Assembly (NCBI RefSeq): GCF_026625645.1
Contig: NZ_CP113056.1
Location: forward strand, 1,240,001-1,304,000
DNA length: 64,000 nt
Direction of reading: 5' to 3'
Source of the DNA: Ancylobacter sp. SL191
GTDB lineage: Bacteria; Pseudomonadota; Alphaproteobacteria; Rhizobiales; Xanthobacteraceae
Numbering within the stretch: the first letter of the stretch is position 1; every line of letters begins with the position of its first letter. The notes beneath the pieces were generated by a model, which did not search any database, was not told where the DNA came from, and was given only the letters and a program-made list of their open reading frames with translations. Positions 53,349-62,235 of this stretch are shown here, piece by piece. The position numbers and the translations under genes are program-made.

Positions 53349-53756
53349 ATGCGTATCGAACCGCTTCGGCCGTCCGGCCATGACACGATCGATGAGGCGC
53401 CGCTGGGCCGCGATGCCGGCCAGGACAGCGCCCGCAACATGGCTGCCTTCGCCATTGTGGGCCTCGCCTGCGTGGCGGTGATCGCCGTCGGCGTCAGTTG
53501 CTACGCCTGGAACGGCCACGAGCCGGTCTGGTCCTTCCATGACACGCCGGACATGGGCGGCTTCGCCCCGCAGGGCGTGGCGGTCGATCAGCCCATGCTG
53601 CGCCCGAGCCTGTCGGCGGGGGATCCTCGCATCACCGTCTATGACGCCGCGACCGGCCGCAGCGAGACGCTCGGCGGTGATGAGCTGGACACTGCCGATG
53701 CCGCCCGCGTCACGGGCGTCGTTCCGAGCACCGAGCCGGCCTCGCTCACCCGCTGA
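53349..53756 (+). CDS. Single-pass membrane protein of unknown function (135 aa)
   Basis: Not recognised. 135 residues: a short cytoplasmic N-terminus, one TM helix (MAAFAIVGLACVAVIAVGVSCYAW, about 31-54) and a periplasmic tail with GRSETLGGDELDTADAARVTGVVPS. ctpA lies upstream beyond a terminator and rppH downstream. In many relatives a divergent polysaccharide deacetylase occupies this slot, so this gene marks a lineage difference. The start at 53349 is the first ATG after the terminator. Confidence 0.6.
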   Translation: MRIEPLRPSGHDTIDEAPLGRDAGQDSARNMAAFAIVGLACVAVIAVGVSCYAWNGHEPVWSFHDTPDMGGFAPQGVAVDQPMLRPSLSAGDPRITVYDAATGRSETLGGDELDTADAARVTGVVPSTEPASLTR

Positions 53757-53864
53757 GCGTTTACCTAACCGCAACTCAGGTGCCGCCGCTGTCTTAACGG
53801 TGAGGGGGCGGCTCGCCTATCATGGCGGCACGTTCCGCCCGCGCCTCCAGCCACGGCTTGCCTC

Positions 53865-54374
53865 ATGACCCCCTTCGAACAACTCCCCTACCGCCCCTGC
53901 GTCGGCATCGTCCTGGTCAACCAAGCGGGGCTGGTCTTCCTCGGCCAGCGGACCGGCGGGGCCGAGCATGTCGACGCGCATCACTCCTGGCAGATGCCGC
54001 AGGGCGGCATTGACGAGGGCGAGAGCCCGGCCGAGGCGGCGCTGCGCGAGCTTTATGAGGAGACCAATGTCTCCTCGGTCGAGCCGCTCGCGGAGGCGCC
54101 GGACTGGTTCGCCTATGATCTGCCTGAGCCGATCGCCCGCGAAGCGTGGAAGGGGCGCTATCGCGGCCAGACACAAAAATGGATCGCCCTGCGCTTCACC
54201 GGTGACGACAGCGAGATCGACGTCCGCCGGCCGGGCGGCGGCAAGCACAAACCGGAATTCCTCGCCTGGCGCTGGGAGCGGCTGGAGAACACGCCGCAGC
54301 TCATCGTCCCCTTCAAGCGGCCGGTCTATGACCGGGTGGTGAGCGCCTTCCAGCCGCTGCTGACCGGCGTCTGA
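53865..54374 (+). CDS. rppH: RNA pyrophosphohydrolase RppH (Nudix)
   Basis: 169 residues. It starts with [21 protein letters not shown], followed by [28 protein letters not shown], a complete Nudix box GX5EX7REUXEEXGU, and the RppH-specific [15 protein letters not shown] and [25 protein letters not shown]. It removes pyrophosphate from 5'-triphosphate RNA to start decay. Confidence 0.96.
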   Translation: MTPFEQLPYRPCVGIVLVNQAGLVFLGQRTGGAEHVDAHHSWQMPQGGIDEGESPAEAALRELYEETNVSSVEPLAEAPDWFAYDLPEPIAREAWKGRYRGQTQKWIALRFTGDDSEIDVRRPGGGKHKPEFLAWRWERLENTPQLIVPFKRPVYDRVVSAFQPLLTGV

Positions 54375-54433
54375 GCCCTACGGCTGAGCCCTGCGGGCCC
54401 GCCGCCGTGACGCTCCGGTCGAGTGCATTCGAA

Positions 54434-54498
54434 ATGCGAACGAACGTTCGTTCTTGACTCCTGACGCTGCGTTGCACTAGATGCGAACGAACGTTCGC
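54434..54498 (+). promoter_or_regulatory. RND operon promoter flanked by two TetR operators
   Basis: GAACGAACGTTCGTTC (54438-54453) is a perfect 16-bp palindrome. Forty-seven bases later the sequence ATGCGAACGAACGTTCG recurs (54481-54497). Between them lie -35 TTGACT (54454-54459) and, 17 bases on, -10 CTAGAT (54477-54482). The promoter is thus enclosed by two copies of the operator, a strong sign of repression by the TetR protein encoded just downstream. Confidence 0.78.
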
Positions 54499-54516
54499 TC
54501 TCGATCGGATCCTTGC

Positions 54517-55254
54517 ATGACCGTAGCCCCTGGCCAGATCCCGGTACCGTCCGCCAAGCGGCCTCGCGTCAAGCCATCACTGGCTGAGCGTCCGGGAGCC
54601 CCGCTGTCGGAGCTGGCTGCCGCCCCCGCCAAGCGGGCGCCCGCCCGCCGGCCGGAGCCGCGCCGGCGCGTGCTCGATGCCGCTATCATCTGCTTCACCC
54701 GCTCCGGCTTCCACGGCACCTCGATGCAGCAGATCTGTGCCGAGGCCGGCATGAGCCCGGGCGGGCTCTACCGCTACTTCCCCTCCAAGGAATCCATCAT
54801 CCTCGCCATCATCGAGGAGGAGAGCGCGGCCCGGGCCACGCTGATCGACGTGCTGGAAACCGCCCCAAGCTTCGTGGAGGGCATTGCCCGCATGGGCGCG
54901 GCGCTGTTCTCCCGCGAGGCGCCGGCGGTCTGCCTCGAACTCGGCCCGGAAATCTATGCTGAGACCGCGCGCAATCCCGCGCTCAAGCCGACCTTTGATG
55001 CGGTCGAGACCGAGATGAACGAGGCTATCCTGCGCTGCTTCCGCGTGGCGCAGGCCAAGGGCGAGGTCGATGCCGACCTTGATGCCGACACGGTTATGCT
55101 GCTGCTCGGAGCCATAGGCGATGGACTCGTGCTGCGCAATCGCTTCGATCCCGACGTGCCGCTCGACCGTATGATGCCCCAGATTGCCCAGTTGATCGCG
55201 CGGATGCTCGCGCCGCGCGCCACGCCGACGCCTGCCACGGATGTAACCCCATGA
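54517..55254 (+). CDS. TetR-family repressor of an RND efflux operon
   Basis: 245 residues. After an Ala/Pro/Arg-rich extension of about 45 residues comes the HTH (RRRVLDAAIICFTRSGFHGTSMQQICAEAGMSPGGLYRYFPSKESIILAI) and a TetR ligand domain. The ATG at 54517 is chosen because an ATG at 54481 lies inside the second operator and upstream of the predicted transcript start. The gene overlaps the adaptor gene by four bases and is followed by the pump, so it controls its own operon. Ligand is probably a pump substrate. Confidence 0.9.
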   Translation: MTVAPGQIPVPSAKRPRVKPSLAERPGAPLSELAAAPAKRAPARRPEPRRRVLDAAIICFTRSGFHGTSMQQICAEAGMSPGGLYRYFPSKESIILAIIEEESAARATLIDVLETAPSFVEGIARMGAALFSREAPAVCLELGPEIYAETARNPALKPTFDAVETEMNEAILRCFRVAQAKGEVDADLDADTVMLLLGAIGDGLVLRNRFDPDVPLDRMMPQIAQLIARMLAPRATPTPATDVTP

Positions 55255-56510
55255 CCGCCGAACGATCCTCTGTCAGCGGGCGCGTCGCGCTCGCCCTCAC
55301 CATGACCGCGGTGGTGGTCGGCGTCGCCGGATATGCGTTCCGCGACCGCGTCGCCGCCGGGCTGGGCATCAGCGAGCCTGCGCAGGCCGAGGTTGTGGCG
55401 CCCGAACCCTCAAAGGTCGCGGGCATCACCATCTCCGTCGTCCCCGCCGCGCGGCGCGAGGTGGTGGAGACGCTGTCCGTCACCGGCACGCTGGTCGCCC
55501 GCGAGGAGATCATGGTCGGGCCGGAAATCGACGGGCTGCGCATCGAGGAGATCCTCGTCGAGGAAGGCGACCGGGTGGAGAAGGGGCAGGTTCTTGCCCG
55601 CCTCTCGCGCGACACGCTGGAGACGCTGCTGGCGCAGAACGCCGCCAATGCCGCCCGCGCCCGCGCCGCCATCGCCCAGCAAAAGGCGCAGCTCCAGCAG
55701 GCTCTCGCCCAGCAGACCGAGGCGGATGCTGCGGTGGAGCGCGCGCGCACCCTCATCAAGACCGGCGCCACCTCGCAGGAGGTGCTGGACCAGCGCGAGC
55801 GCGCGGCCAAGGTCGCCGCCGCGCAGGTCACCGCCAATGAGGAAGCCGTCGTCGCCGCCGAGGCCGACGTCGCCCAGATCGCCGCCAATCGCGACGAACT
55901 GGCGGTGCGCCTTGCCCGCACCGACATCAAGGCGCCGGAGGCCGGCATCGTCTCGTCCCGCGCCGCGCGCATCGGCGCCATCGTGCTCTCCGCCAACACC
56001 GAACCGCTGTTCCGCATCGTGAAGGACGGGGCCATTGACCTCGATGCCGAGGTGCCGGAATCGGCCCTGCCGCGCGTGCGCGTCGGCCTGCCGGTCGCCG
56101 TGACGCCCGCCGGCTTTACCGAACCGATGGAAGGCAAGGTGCGCCTTGTCGGCGCCAAGGTGGACAACGCCACCCGCCTGGCCCGCGTCGCCGTGGCGCT
56201 GCCCGCCGATGAGCGGCTGCGGCCCGGCGCCTATGGGCGCGGCCTGATCGAGCTCGCCCGCCATGAGGGTCTCGCTCTGCCGCAATCGGCCGTGCAGTTT
56301 GGCCCCGAGGGCGCGCAGATCCAGGTGGTGGAGAACGGCACGGTGCGGTTGCGCAAGGTCAAGACCGGCCTCAAGGGCGACGGCTATGTCGAAATCCTCG
56401 ATGGCGTGAAGGAAGGCGAAAGCGTCGTCGCCCGCGCTGGCGGCTTCCTGCGCGACGGCGATCTGGTTACGCCGGTGCCACTCGCCACGGCGGTGAAGGG
56501 TAGTTCGTGA
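55251..56510 (+). CDS. RND efflux periplasmic adaptor subunit
   Basis: 419 residues. An N-terminal TM segment (VALALTMTAVVVGVAGYAF) is followed by the lipoyl-like half motif VGPEIDGLRIEEILVEEGDRVEKGQVLARL, a long coiled-coil hairpin (about 125-205), the second lipoyl half TDIKAPEAGIVSSRAARIGAIV, and the beta-barrel domain (DLDAEVPESALPRVRVGLPV). It links the pump to an outer-membrane channel, not encoded nearby. It lacks a lipobox, so it is anchored by the N-terminal helix. Confidence 0.93.
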   Translation: MTAERSSVSGRVALALTMTAVVVGVAGYAFRDRVAAGLGISEPAQAEVVAPEPSKVAGITISVVPAARREVVETLSVTGTLVAREEIMVGPEIDGLRIEEILVEEGDRVEKGQVLARLSRDTLETLLAQNAANAARARAAIAQQKAQLQQALAQQTEADAAVERARTLIKTGATSQEVLDQRERAAKVAAAQVTANEEAVVAAEADVAQIAANRDELAVRLARTDIKAPEAGIVSSRAARIGAIVLSANTEPLFRIVKDGAIDLDAEVPESALPRVRVGLPVAVTPAGFTEPMEGKVRLVGAKVDNATRLARVAVALPADERLRPGAYGRGLIELARHEGLALPQSAVQFGPEGAQIQVVENGTVRLRKVKTGLKGDGYVEILDGVKEGESVVARAGGFLRDGDLVTPVPLATAVKGSS

Positions 56511-59500
56511 TGGCGCTGAACATCTCCGCCTGGGCGATCCGCAAGCCGGTCCCCTCCATCGTCCTGTTCGTGGTGCTGACCGCGATCGGCCTGTTCACCT
56601 TCGACCGGCTGCCGATCACGCGCATGCCGAACATCGACGTGCCCATCGTCTCGGTCGTCGTCACCCAGCCGGGCGCGGCGCCGAGCGAGCTGGAAACGCA
56701 GGTCACGAAGCGTGTCGAGACGGCGGTGTCCGGCGTGCAGGGGGTGAAGCACATCACCTCCTCCATCACCGAAGGCTCGTCCATCACCACGGTCGAGTTC
56801 CAGCTGGAGACGCAGGTCGACCGCGCCGTGAACGATGTGCGCGACGCGGTGACCAATATCCGCTCCGACCTGCCGCAGGACATCGAGGAGCCGCTGATCC
56901 AGCGCATCGATGTCGAGGGCATGGCCATCGTCACTTATGCCGCCTCCGCGCCTTCCATGACGCCGGAGGAGCTCTCCTGGTTCGTCGACGACACGGTCAT
57001 TCGCGCGCTTCAGGGCGTGCGCGGCGTGGCGCAGGTCAAGCGCGAGGGCGGCGTCGACCGCGAGATCCGCATCTCGCTCGACCCCGATCGGCTGGCCGCG
57101 CTTGGCGTCACTGCCGCCGATGTGAACCGTGAACTCGCCGCCACTAACGTGGACCTCGCCGGCGGGCGCGGCGAGATCGGCACGCAGGAACAGTCCGTGC
57201 GCACCTTGGGCGGCGCCACCACGGTGCAGGAACTGGCCCAGACCCGCATCTCGCTGCCGGGCGGGCGGCATGTGCGCCTCGCCGATCTCGGCACCGTCAC
57301 GGACGGCGCCGCCGAGCCGCGCATCTTCGCCCGGCTGGACGGCAAGCCGGTGGTCGCCTTCGGCATCTACCGCGCCAAGGGCTTTTCCGACGTCGTCGTC
57401 GCCGACCGCGTGGCGGAAGACCTGAAGACGCTGGAAGCCGCGCATCCCGAGGTGCGCATTACCCTCATCGATTCCACCGTGAAGTACACGCAGGCGGATT
57501 ATGAATCCGCCATGCACACGCTGATCGAGGGCGCCATCCTCGCCATCATCGTGGTGATGCTGTTCCTGCGCGACTGGCGCGCCACCATCGTCTCGGCGCT
57601 CGCCATCCCGCTCTCCATCCTGCCGACCTTCTGGGTGATGGATCTGCTCGGCTTCTCGCTGAACGGGGTGAGCCTGCTCGCGGTGACGCTGGTCACCGGC
57701 ATCCTGGTCGACGACGCCATCGTCGAGATCGAGAACATCGTGCGCCATATGCGCATGGGCAAATCCGCCTATCGCGCCTCCATCGAGGCGGCGGACGAGA
57801 TCGGCCTCGCCGTGGTGGCGACGACGCTCACCATCGTCGCGGTGTTCCTGCCCGTCAGCTTCATGGGCGGCATTGCCGGGCAATATTTCCGCCAGTTCGG
57901 CATCACCGTCGCGGTCGCCGTGCTGTTCTCGCTCCTGGTCGCGCGCCTGCTCACCCCGATGCTCGCGGCCTATTTCATGCGCGACACCGGCCACCGGGAG
58001 AAGCCCGACAGCGCGCTGATGCGCGGTTACGTCCGCCTGCTGCACGCCTCGATCCGTCACCGTTTCCTCACCGTGGCGGCGGGCATCCTGCTGTTCATCG
58101 GCTCGATGTGGCTCTCCACTTTGCTGCCCTCGGGCTTCATCCCCAATTCCGACGTGTCGCGCTCGGTTCTGTCGGTCGAACTGCCGCCCGGCGCGACGCT
58201 CGCCTCGACGCAGCAGGTGGTGGACGAAATCTCTGACGCGATGAAGGCGCAGCCTGAGGTGACGAGCGTCTTCGCCACCGCCGGCTCCGGCTCCACCGAC
58301 GGGCCGGCGAACGGTTCGGGCGAGGTGCGCAAGGCGACGCTCATCGTAAATCTGGTGCCGCGCGCCGACCGGAAGCTGACGCAGAAGCACTTCGAGACGC
58401 AGATGCAGGCGCAGATCGCCCGCATCCCGGATCTGCGCTTCAGCTTCGGCTCCTCCGGCGGCGCCGGGCCCGGACAGCGCGAATTCACCGTCATTGTCTC
58501 CGGCTCGGATGGCGCGGCGGTGGAGAAGGCGGCGCTGGAACTGGAGCGCGAGATCCGCGCCGATGTGAAGGGGCTGACCAATGTCGTCACCACGGCGGCG
58601 CTCGACCGGCCGGAACTGCGGGTGATGCCGAAGCTCGCGGAAGCTGCCGAGCTCGGCGTCTCCGTTGCCGACATCGCGCAGACCGTGCGCATCGCCACCA
58701 TTGGCGACGTGTCGCAGAACCTCGCCAAATTCTCCGCCGGCGACCGGCAGGTGCCGATCCGCGTGCAGCTCGACGAGGCGGCCCGCGCCGACCTCTCGAC
58801 CTTCGAGACCCTGAAGGTGCGCACCGCCGCCGGCGCCTCGGTGCCGCTCTCGGCGGTGGCCGACATCTCCTTCGGCACCGGCCCGACCAGCCTCGACCGC
58901 TATGACCGCGCCCGCCGCGTCGCCATTGAGGGCGACCTTGCCGGCACGACGCAGCTCGGCGAGGCGCTGGCGGAGGTCTATGCCCTGCCGGCGGCTAAGA
59001 ACCTGCCGGCGGGCGTCACGCTCAAGGAGAGCGGCGACGCGGAGATCATGGGCGAGGTGTTCGGCGGCTTTGCCACCGCCATGGGCGCCGGCGTGATGAT
59101 GGTCCTGGCGGTGCTGGTGCTGCTGTTTGCCAATGTCCTTCAGCCGATCACCATCCTTATCGCCCTGCCGCTCTCGGTCGGCGGCGCCTTCATCGCGCTG
59201 CTCATCACCGGCAACGCGCTGACGCTGCCGGTGGTCATCGGCTTCCTGATGCTGATGGGCATCGTGACCAAGAATGCTATCTTGCTGGTCGACTTCGCCA
59301 TCGAGGCGGTGCATGCCGGCACGGACCGCACCACGGCGCTGATCGAGGCCGGCCGCAAGCGCGCGCAGCCCATCGTCATGACCACCATTGCCATGGCGGC
59401 GGGCATGGTGCCCTCGGCGCTCGGGCTCGGGGAGGGCGGCTCTTTCCGCTCGCCCATGGCCATCGCGGTCATTGGCGGCCTTCTCGCCTCGACCGCGCTG

Positions 59501-59671
59501 TCGCTGGTGTTCGTGCCGGCGGTGTTCACGCTGATGGACGATCTTGGCCACTTCTTCGGGCGCGTGTTCGGCCGCTTCGTCGGGGCGCGCGACGAGCCTG
59601 ATGAGCACGCGACCCCGGCGGCGTTGCCGACGATGCATGTCATGCCGCGCCCACCCATGGCGGCGGAGTGA
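56510..59671 (+). CDS. RND efflux pump inner-membrane permease
   Basis: 1053 residues with the AcrB/MdtBC-like plan: TM1 KPVPSIVLFVVLTAIGLFTFDRLPITRMPNID, periplasmic domain, TM2-6 with the proton-relay Asp pair in LVTGILVDDAIVEIENIVRHM, a second periplasmic domain from about 550 and TM8-12 with MGIVTKNAILLVDFAIEA. It belongs to the HAE-1-like group of drug exporters. The start shares one base with the adaptor stop; a GTG three bases upstream is also possible. It is the last gene of the TetR-adaptor-pump operon. Confidence 0.95.
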   Translation: MALNISAWAIRKPVPSIVLFVVLTAIGLFTFDRLPITRMPNIDVPIVSVVVTQPGAAPSELETQVTKRVETAVSGVQGVKHITSSITEGSSITTVEFQLETQVDRAVNDVRDAVTNIRSDLPQDIEEPLIQRIDVEGMAIVTYAASAPSMTPEELSWFVDDTVIRALQGVRGVAQVKREGGVDREIRISLDPDRLAALGVTAADVNRELAATNVDLAGGRGEIGTQEQSVRTLGGATTVQELAQTRISLPGGRHVRLADLGTVTDGAAEPRIFARLDGKPVVAFGIYRAKGFSDVVVADRVAEDLKTLEAAHPEVRITLIDSTVKYTQADYESAMHTLIEGAILAIIVVMLFLRDWRATIVSALAIPLSILPTFWVMDLLGFSLNGVSLLAVTLVTGILVDDAIVEIENIVRHMRMGKSAYRASIEAADEIGLAVVATTLTIVAVFLPVSFMGGIAGQYFRQFGITVAVAVLFSLLVARLLTPMLAAYFMRDTGHREKPDSALMRGYVRLLHASIRHRFLTVAAGILLFIGSMWLSTLLPSGFIPNSDVSRSVLSVELPPGATLASTQQVVDEISDAMKAQPEVTSVFATAGSGSTDGPANGSGEVRKATLIVNLVPRADRKLTQKHFETQMQAQIARIPDLRFSFGSSGGAGPGQREFTVIVSGSDGAAVEKAALELEREIRADVKGLTNVVTTAALDRPELRVMPKLAEAAELGVSVADIAQTVRIATIGDVSQNLAKFSAGDRQVPIRVQLDEAARADLSTFETLKVRTAAGASVPLSAVADISFGTGPTSLDRYDRARRVAIEGDLAGTTQLGEALAEVYALPAAKNLPAGVTLKESGDAEIMGEVFGGFATAMGAGVMMVLAVLVLLFANVLQPITILIALPLSVGGAFIALLITGNALTLPVVIGFLMLMGIVTKNAILLVDFAIEAVHAGTDRTTALIEAGRKRAQPIVMTTIAMAAGMVPSALGLGEGGSFRSPMAIAVIGGLLASTALSLVFVPAVFTLMDDLGHFFGRVFGRFVGARDEPDEHATPAALPTMHVMPRPPMAAE

Positions 59672-59676
59672 GGTGA

Positions 59677-59701
59677 GGCCCCCCGGCCGCGCCGGGAGGC
59701 C
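59677..59701. terminator. Hairpin between convergent RND and LON-domain genes
   Basis: GGCC-CCCCGGC and GCCGGG-AGGCC form a GC-rich imperfect stem between the two stop codons. No clear T run. Confidence 0.4.
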
Positions 59702-59707
59702 ACCCCG

Positions 59708-60388
59708 CTACTGAAGCGAGTTGTCGCCGTCGCCGCCGGCGGTGCGGGCCATCGCCATCTGGGTGACGGCGATCAGCATCTCCGCCCGATTGGCGAGCGT
59801 GGCCGCCTCCAGAAGGGCCTGCTTCTCGCGCGGGCCGAAGGGCGACATCATGGCGAGCGCGTTCACCAGCGCCTCGTTGGGCGCGTCCTTGATGCTCTCC
59901 CAGTCCGCTTCAAGCTGGTTGGCATCGAGATAGTCGGCCAGCGTGCGCAGCAGCGCGCCGCGATCCACCGCGTCACCGCCGGCGCCCGGCTTGAAGTCAT
60001 CGGCGAAGGCATTGAAATCCACCTCGCCCTGGCGGAACGGGGTGTCCGCCTCGATCTCCGCCAGCAGGCGGAAGCGCGCGACGCCGGAGAGGTTGAGGAT
60101 GTAGCGCCCGTCGCCGCTCTCGGCGATCTCGGTGATGCGCCCGACACAGCCGACCCCGGCCAGCGCCGCCCCGCCCGCGAGCGGACGCCCGGTCGGGTCG
60201 AAGGCCGGCTGGATCATGCCGATGAGCCGGCTGCCCGCCAGCGCCGCGTCCACCATCGCCACATAGCGCGGCTCGAAGATGTTGAGCGGCAGCTGGCAGC
60301 GCGGCAGCAGCAGCGCCCCTTCCAGCGGGAAGAGCGGGATGATGCGCGGCAGCTCCTCGGGGCCGCCATAAGGCTTGTTGATCGCCAT
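59708..60388 (-). CDS. LON-peptidase substrate-binding (N-domain) protein
   Basis: 226 residues with the LON N-domain only: RIIPLFPLEGALLLPRCQLPLNIFEPRYVAMVDAAL, IGMIQPAF, VGCVGRITEIAESGDGRYILNLSGVARFRL, and a C-terminal helical part. No ATPase or protease domain, as usual for these stand-alone proteins. It follows the CnoX-like gene on the same strand by 27 bases; the thioredoxin-LON-domain pair is common in Hyphomicrobiales. Function unknown, possibly in protein quality control. Confidence 0.92.
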   Translation of the reverse strand: MAINKPYGGPEELPRIIPLFPLEGALLLPRCQLPLNIFEPRYVAMVDAALAGSRLIGMIQPAFDPTGRPLAGGAALAGVGCVGRITEIAESGDGRYILNLSGVARFRLLAEIEADTPFRQGEVDFNAFADDFKPGAGGDAVDRGALLRTLADYLDANQLEADWESIKDAPNEALVNALAMMSPFGPREKQALLEAATLANRAEMLIAVTQMAMARTAGGDGDNSLQ

Positions 60389-60415
60389 CGGGGCTCCTTG
60401 AAGCGAGGGGAAGGA

Positions 60416-61339
60416 TCAGGCGAACAGGATGGAGGAGAGGCGCCGGCGCCCGGCCATGGTGTGCTCGTCGGTCGGACCCCAGGCCTCGAAGAACTGCACC
60501 AGCTGCTTGCGGGCGCCGTCGTCGTTCCAGGTGCGGTCCTTGCGGACGATGGAGAGCAGGTGGTCGGCCGCCTCCTCGCGCTTGCCGCGCGCGTTCAGCG
60601 CGACGGCGAGGTCGAAGCGGGCCTGATGGTCGAGCGGATTGGCCGCGACCTTGGCTTCCAGCTCACGCACATCGCCGAGCGCGGCGGCAGCCTCTTCCAG
60701 CTCGATGGCGGCGCGCACGGCGGCCAGGCCCGAATCAGTGGCGGCGGTGTCGGGCGCCAGCGCCAGCGTCGCCTTGGCCTGATCGAGATTGCCGGCGGTG
60801 AGCTGCGTCTTGGCGAGGCCGGCGAGGGCCTTGAGGTTGCCGGGCTCCTCGGCCAGCACGGCGGCGAAGATCTCGGCCGCACCGACGAGGTCGCCCTCCG
60901 TGAGCGCCGCCTCGGCGGAGGCCAGCACGTCGGCGATGTCGCCGCCGCCCGCGCCCTGCACGAGACGGTCGACCAGTGCCTTGATCTGGGTCTCCGGCTG
61001 GGCGCCCATGAAGCCATCGACCGGCTGGCCGTTGACGAAGGCATAGACGGTGGGCAGCGACTGGATGCCGAGCTGCTGGGCGACGGCGGGGTGCTCGTCC
61101 GTGTTCATCTTGGCGAGGCGCACCTTGCCCTTTGCCGCCCGCACCACCTTCTCGATGATCGGGGTGAGCTGGCGGCACGGCCCGCACCACGGCGCCCAGA
61201 AATCGACCAGCACCGGGCGGGTGCGGGATTCCTCGACCACGTCCTTCATGAAGCTCCGGGTCGTGACATCGATCACGACATCGTCGCCGGCCGGCGTGGC
61301 CCCGTTCTCGGCCGGGTTGGCGGGCTGGTTCAGCAGCAT
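60416..61339 (-). CDS. Thioredoxin-TPR chaperedoxin (CnoX/YbbN-like)
   Basis: 307 residues. The N-terminal thioredoxin domain has the active site VDFWAPWCGPCRQLTPIIEKV near residue 48 and the cis-Pro in IQSLPTVYAFVNG. The C-terminal 170 residues are TPR-like helical repeats (LTEGDLVGAAEIFAAVLAEEPGNLKALAGLAKTQL). E. coli CnoX keeps proteins foldable and hands them to GroEL after oxidative stress; here the intact CGPC means it may also reduce disulfides. Confidence 0.93.
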   Translation of the reverse strand: MLLNQPANPAENGATPAGDDVVIDVTTRSFMKDVVEESRTRPVLVDFWAPWCGPCRQLTPIIEKVVRAAKGKVRLAKMNTDEHPAVAQQLGIQSLPTVYAFVNGQPVDGFMGAQPETQIKALVDRLVQGAGGGDIADVLASAEAALTEGDLVGAAEIFAAVLAEEPGNLKALAGLAKTQLTAGNLDQAKATLALAPDTAATDSGLAAVRAAIELEEAAAALGDVRELEAKVAANPLDHQARFDLAVALNARGKREEAADHLLSIVRKDRTWNDDGARKQLVQFFEAWGPTDEHTMAGRRRLSSILFA

Positions 61340-61441
61340 GGGTGTCGTCCTCGCAATCCTTGTCGCCGGCTCAGCGCGGGTTCCGGCGCCGCTCTAACAT
61401 GGTTGGTCGGTGCATGAATGCAACCGTTTCGAGAGCCCCGA

Positions 61442-61990
61442 TCAGGCCGGGTCGCCCTCGGCCTCCTCCGCCCGGCGCGGCACGGCGAGGATGATCGGCT
61501 CATGGCCGGTGGCGCGCAGGAAGCGCACCAGATCGTCGCGCGCGATGGTCGTCGTGGCGGTGTTGATCAGCGGGTGGCAGTTGATCTCGGCATGCTCCAT
61601 CAGCGCGGCATCGAGCACGACGGTGACGCGGCCGGCCGTGTCGTTCACCGGGCCGAACGCCGTGACCGCCCCCGGCTTCACCCCCAGCACTTCCTCCAGC
61701 AGCTCGGCGCTGCCGAAGGAGAGCCGGCTCGCCGCGCCCAGCGGGCCGTGCAGGCTCTTGAGGTCGACCCGCGCCTCCTCCTCCACCACGACGAGGAAGA
61801 GATTGCCCTTCTTGTCCTTCAGGAACAGGTTCTTGGTGTGCCCGCCGGCAATGTCGCCGCGCAGCGCCTGCGAATCCTCGACCGTGTAGAGCGGGGGATG
61901 CTCCACCGTGCGCGTGACGATGCCGAGCGCGGCGAGGCGGGCGAACAGGTCGGCGGAGGTCAGCGGTGCGGCGGTCAGAGGTTCGGTCAT
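61442..61990 (-). CDS. Prolyl-tRNA editing (YbaK/ProX) domain protein
   Basis: 182 residues. The YbaK/ProX domain is visible: TRTVEHPPLYTVEDSQALRGDIAGGHTKNLFLKDKKGNLFLVV with the conserved Lys in HTKNLFLKD, then SFGSAELLEEVLGVKPGAVTAFGPVNDT and EINCHPLINTATTTI. It removes mischarged alanine or similar amino acids from tRNA(Pro) in trans. It stands alone. Confidence 0.93.
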   Translation of the reverse strand: MTEPLTAAPLTSADLFARLAALGIVTRTVEHPPLYTVEDSQALRGDIAGGHTKNLFLKDKKGNLFLVVVEEEARVDLKSLHGPLGAASRLSFGSAELLEEVLGVKPGAVTAFGPVNDTAGRVTVVLDAALMEHAEINCHPLINTATTTIARDDLVRFLRATGHEPIILAVPRRAEEAEGDPA

Positions 61991-62235
61991 GGGAGCTTCC
62001 GGCGGGGTGCGTGCCCCGCTTCTAGAGCCGCTGGCGCCCGGCCGGCAAGGGGAACCGCACGCCCTCTGTGCCGCGGCCCGCCGGGCTGCGCCGGCTCCTT
62101 ACCAGAACGGCGCCGATTGCATGGCTCGACCCGCGGCTTCCGGTTGACAGGCGCGGTGCGCCGATCCCACATCGGGGGACGGCAGGGCGAAGGCCGCGCC
62201 GCCGGCACGAGGTCGGTAAGTCAGGATAGGGCATC

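Noticed and set aside
62144..62172. Promoter for puuD
   Set aside because: TTGACA is perfect but no acceptable -10 lies at the right distance, so it is mentioned only under the gene.
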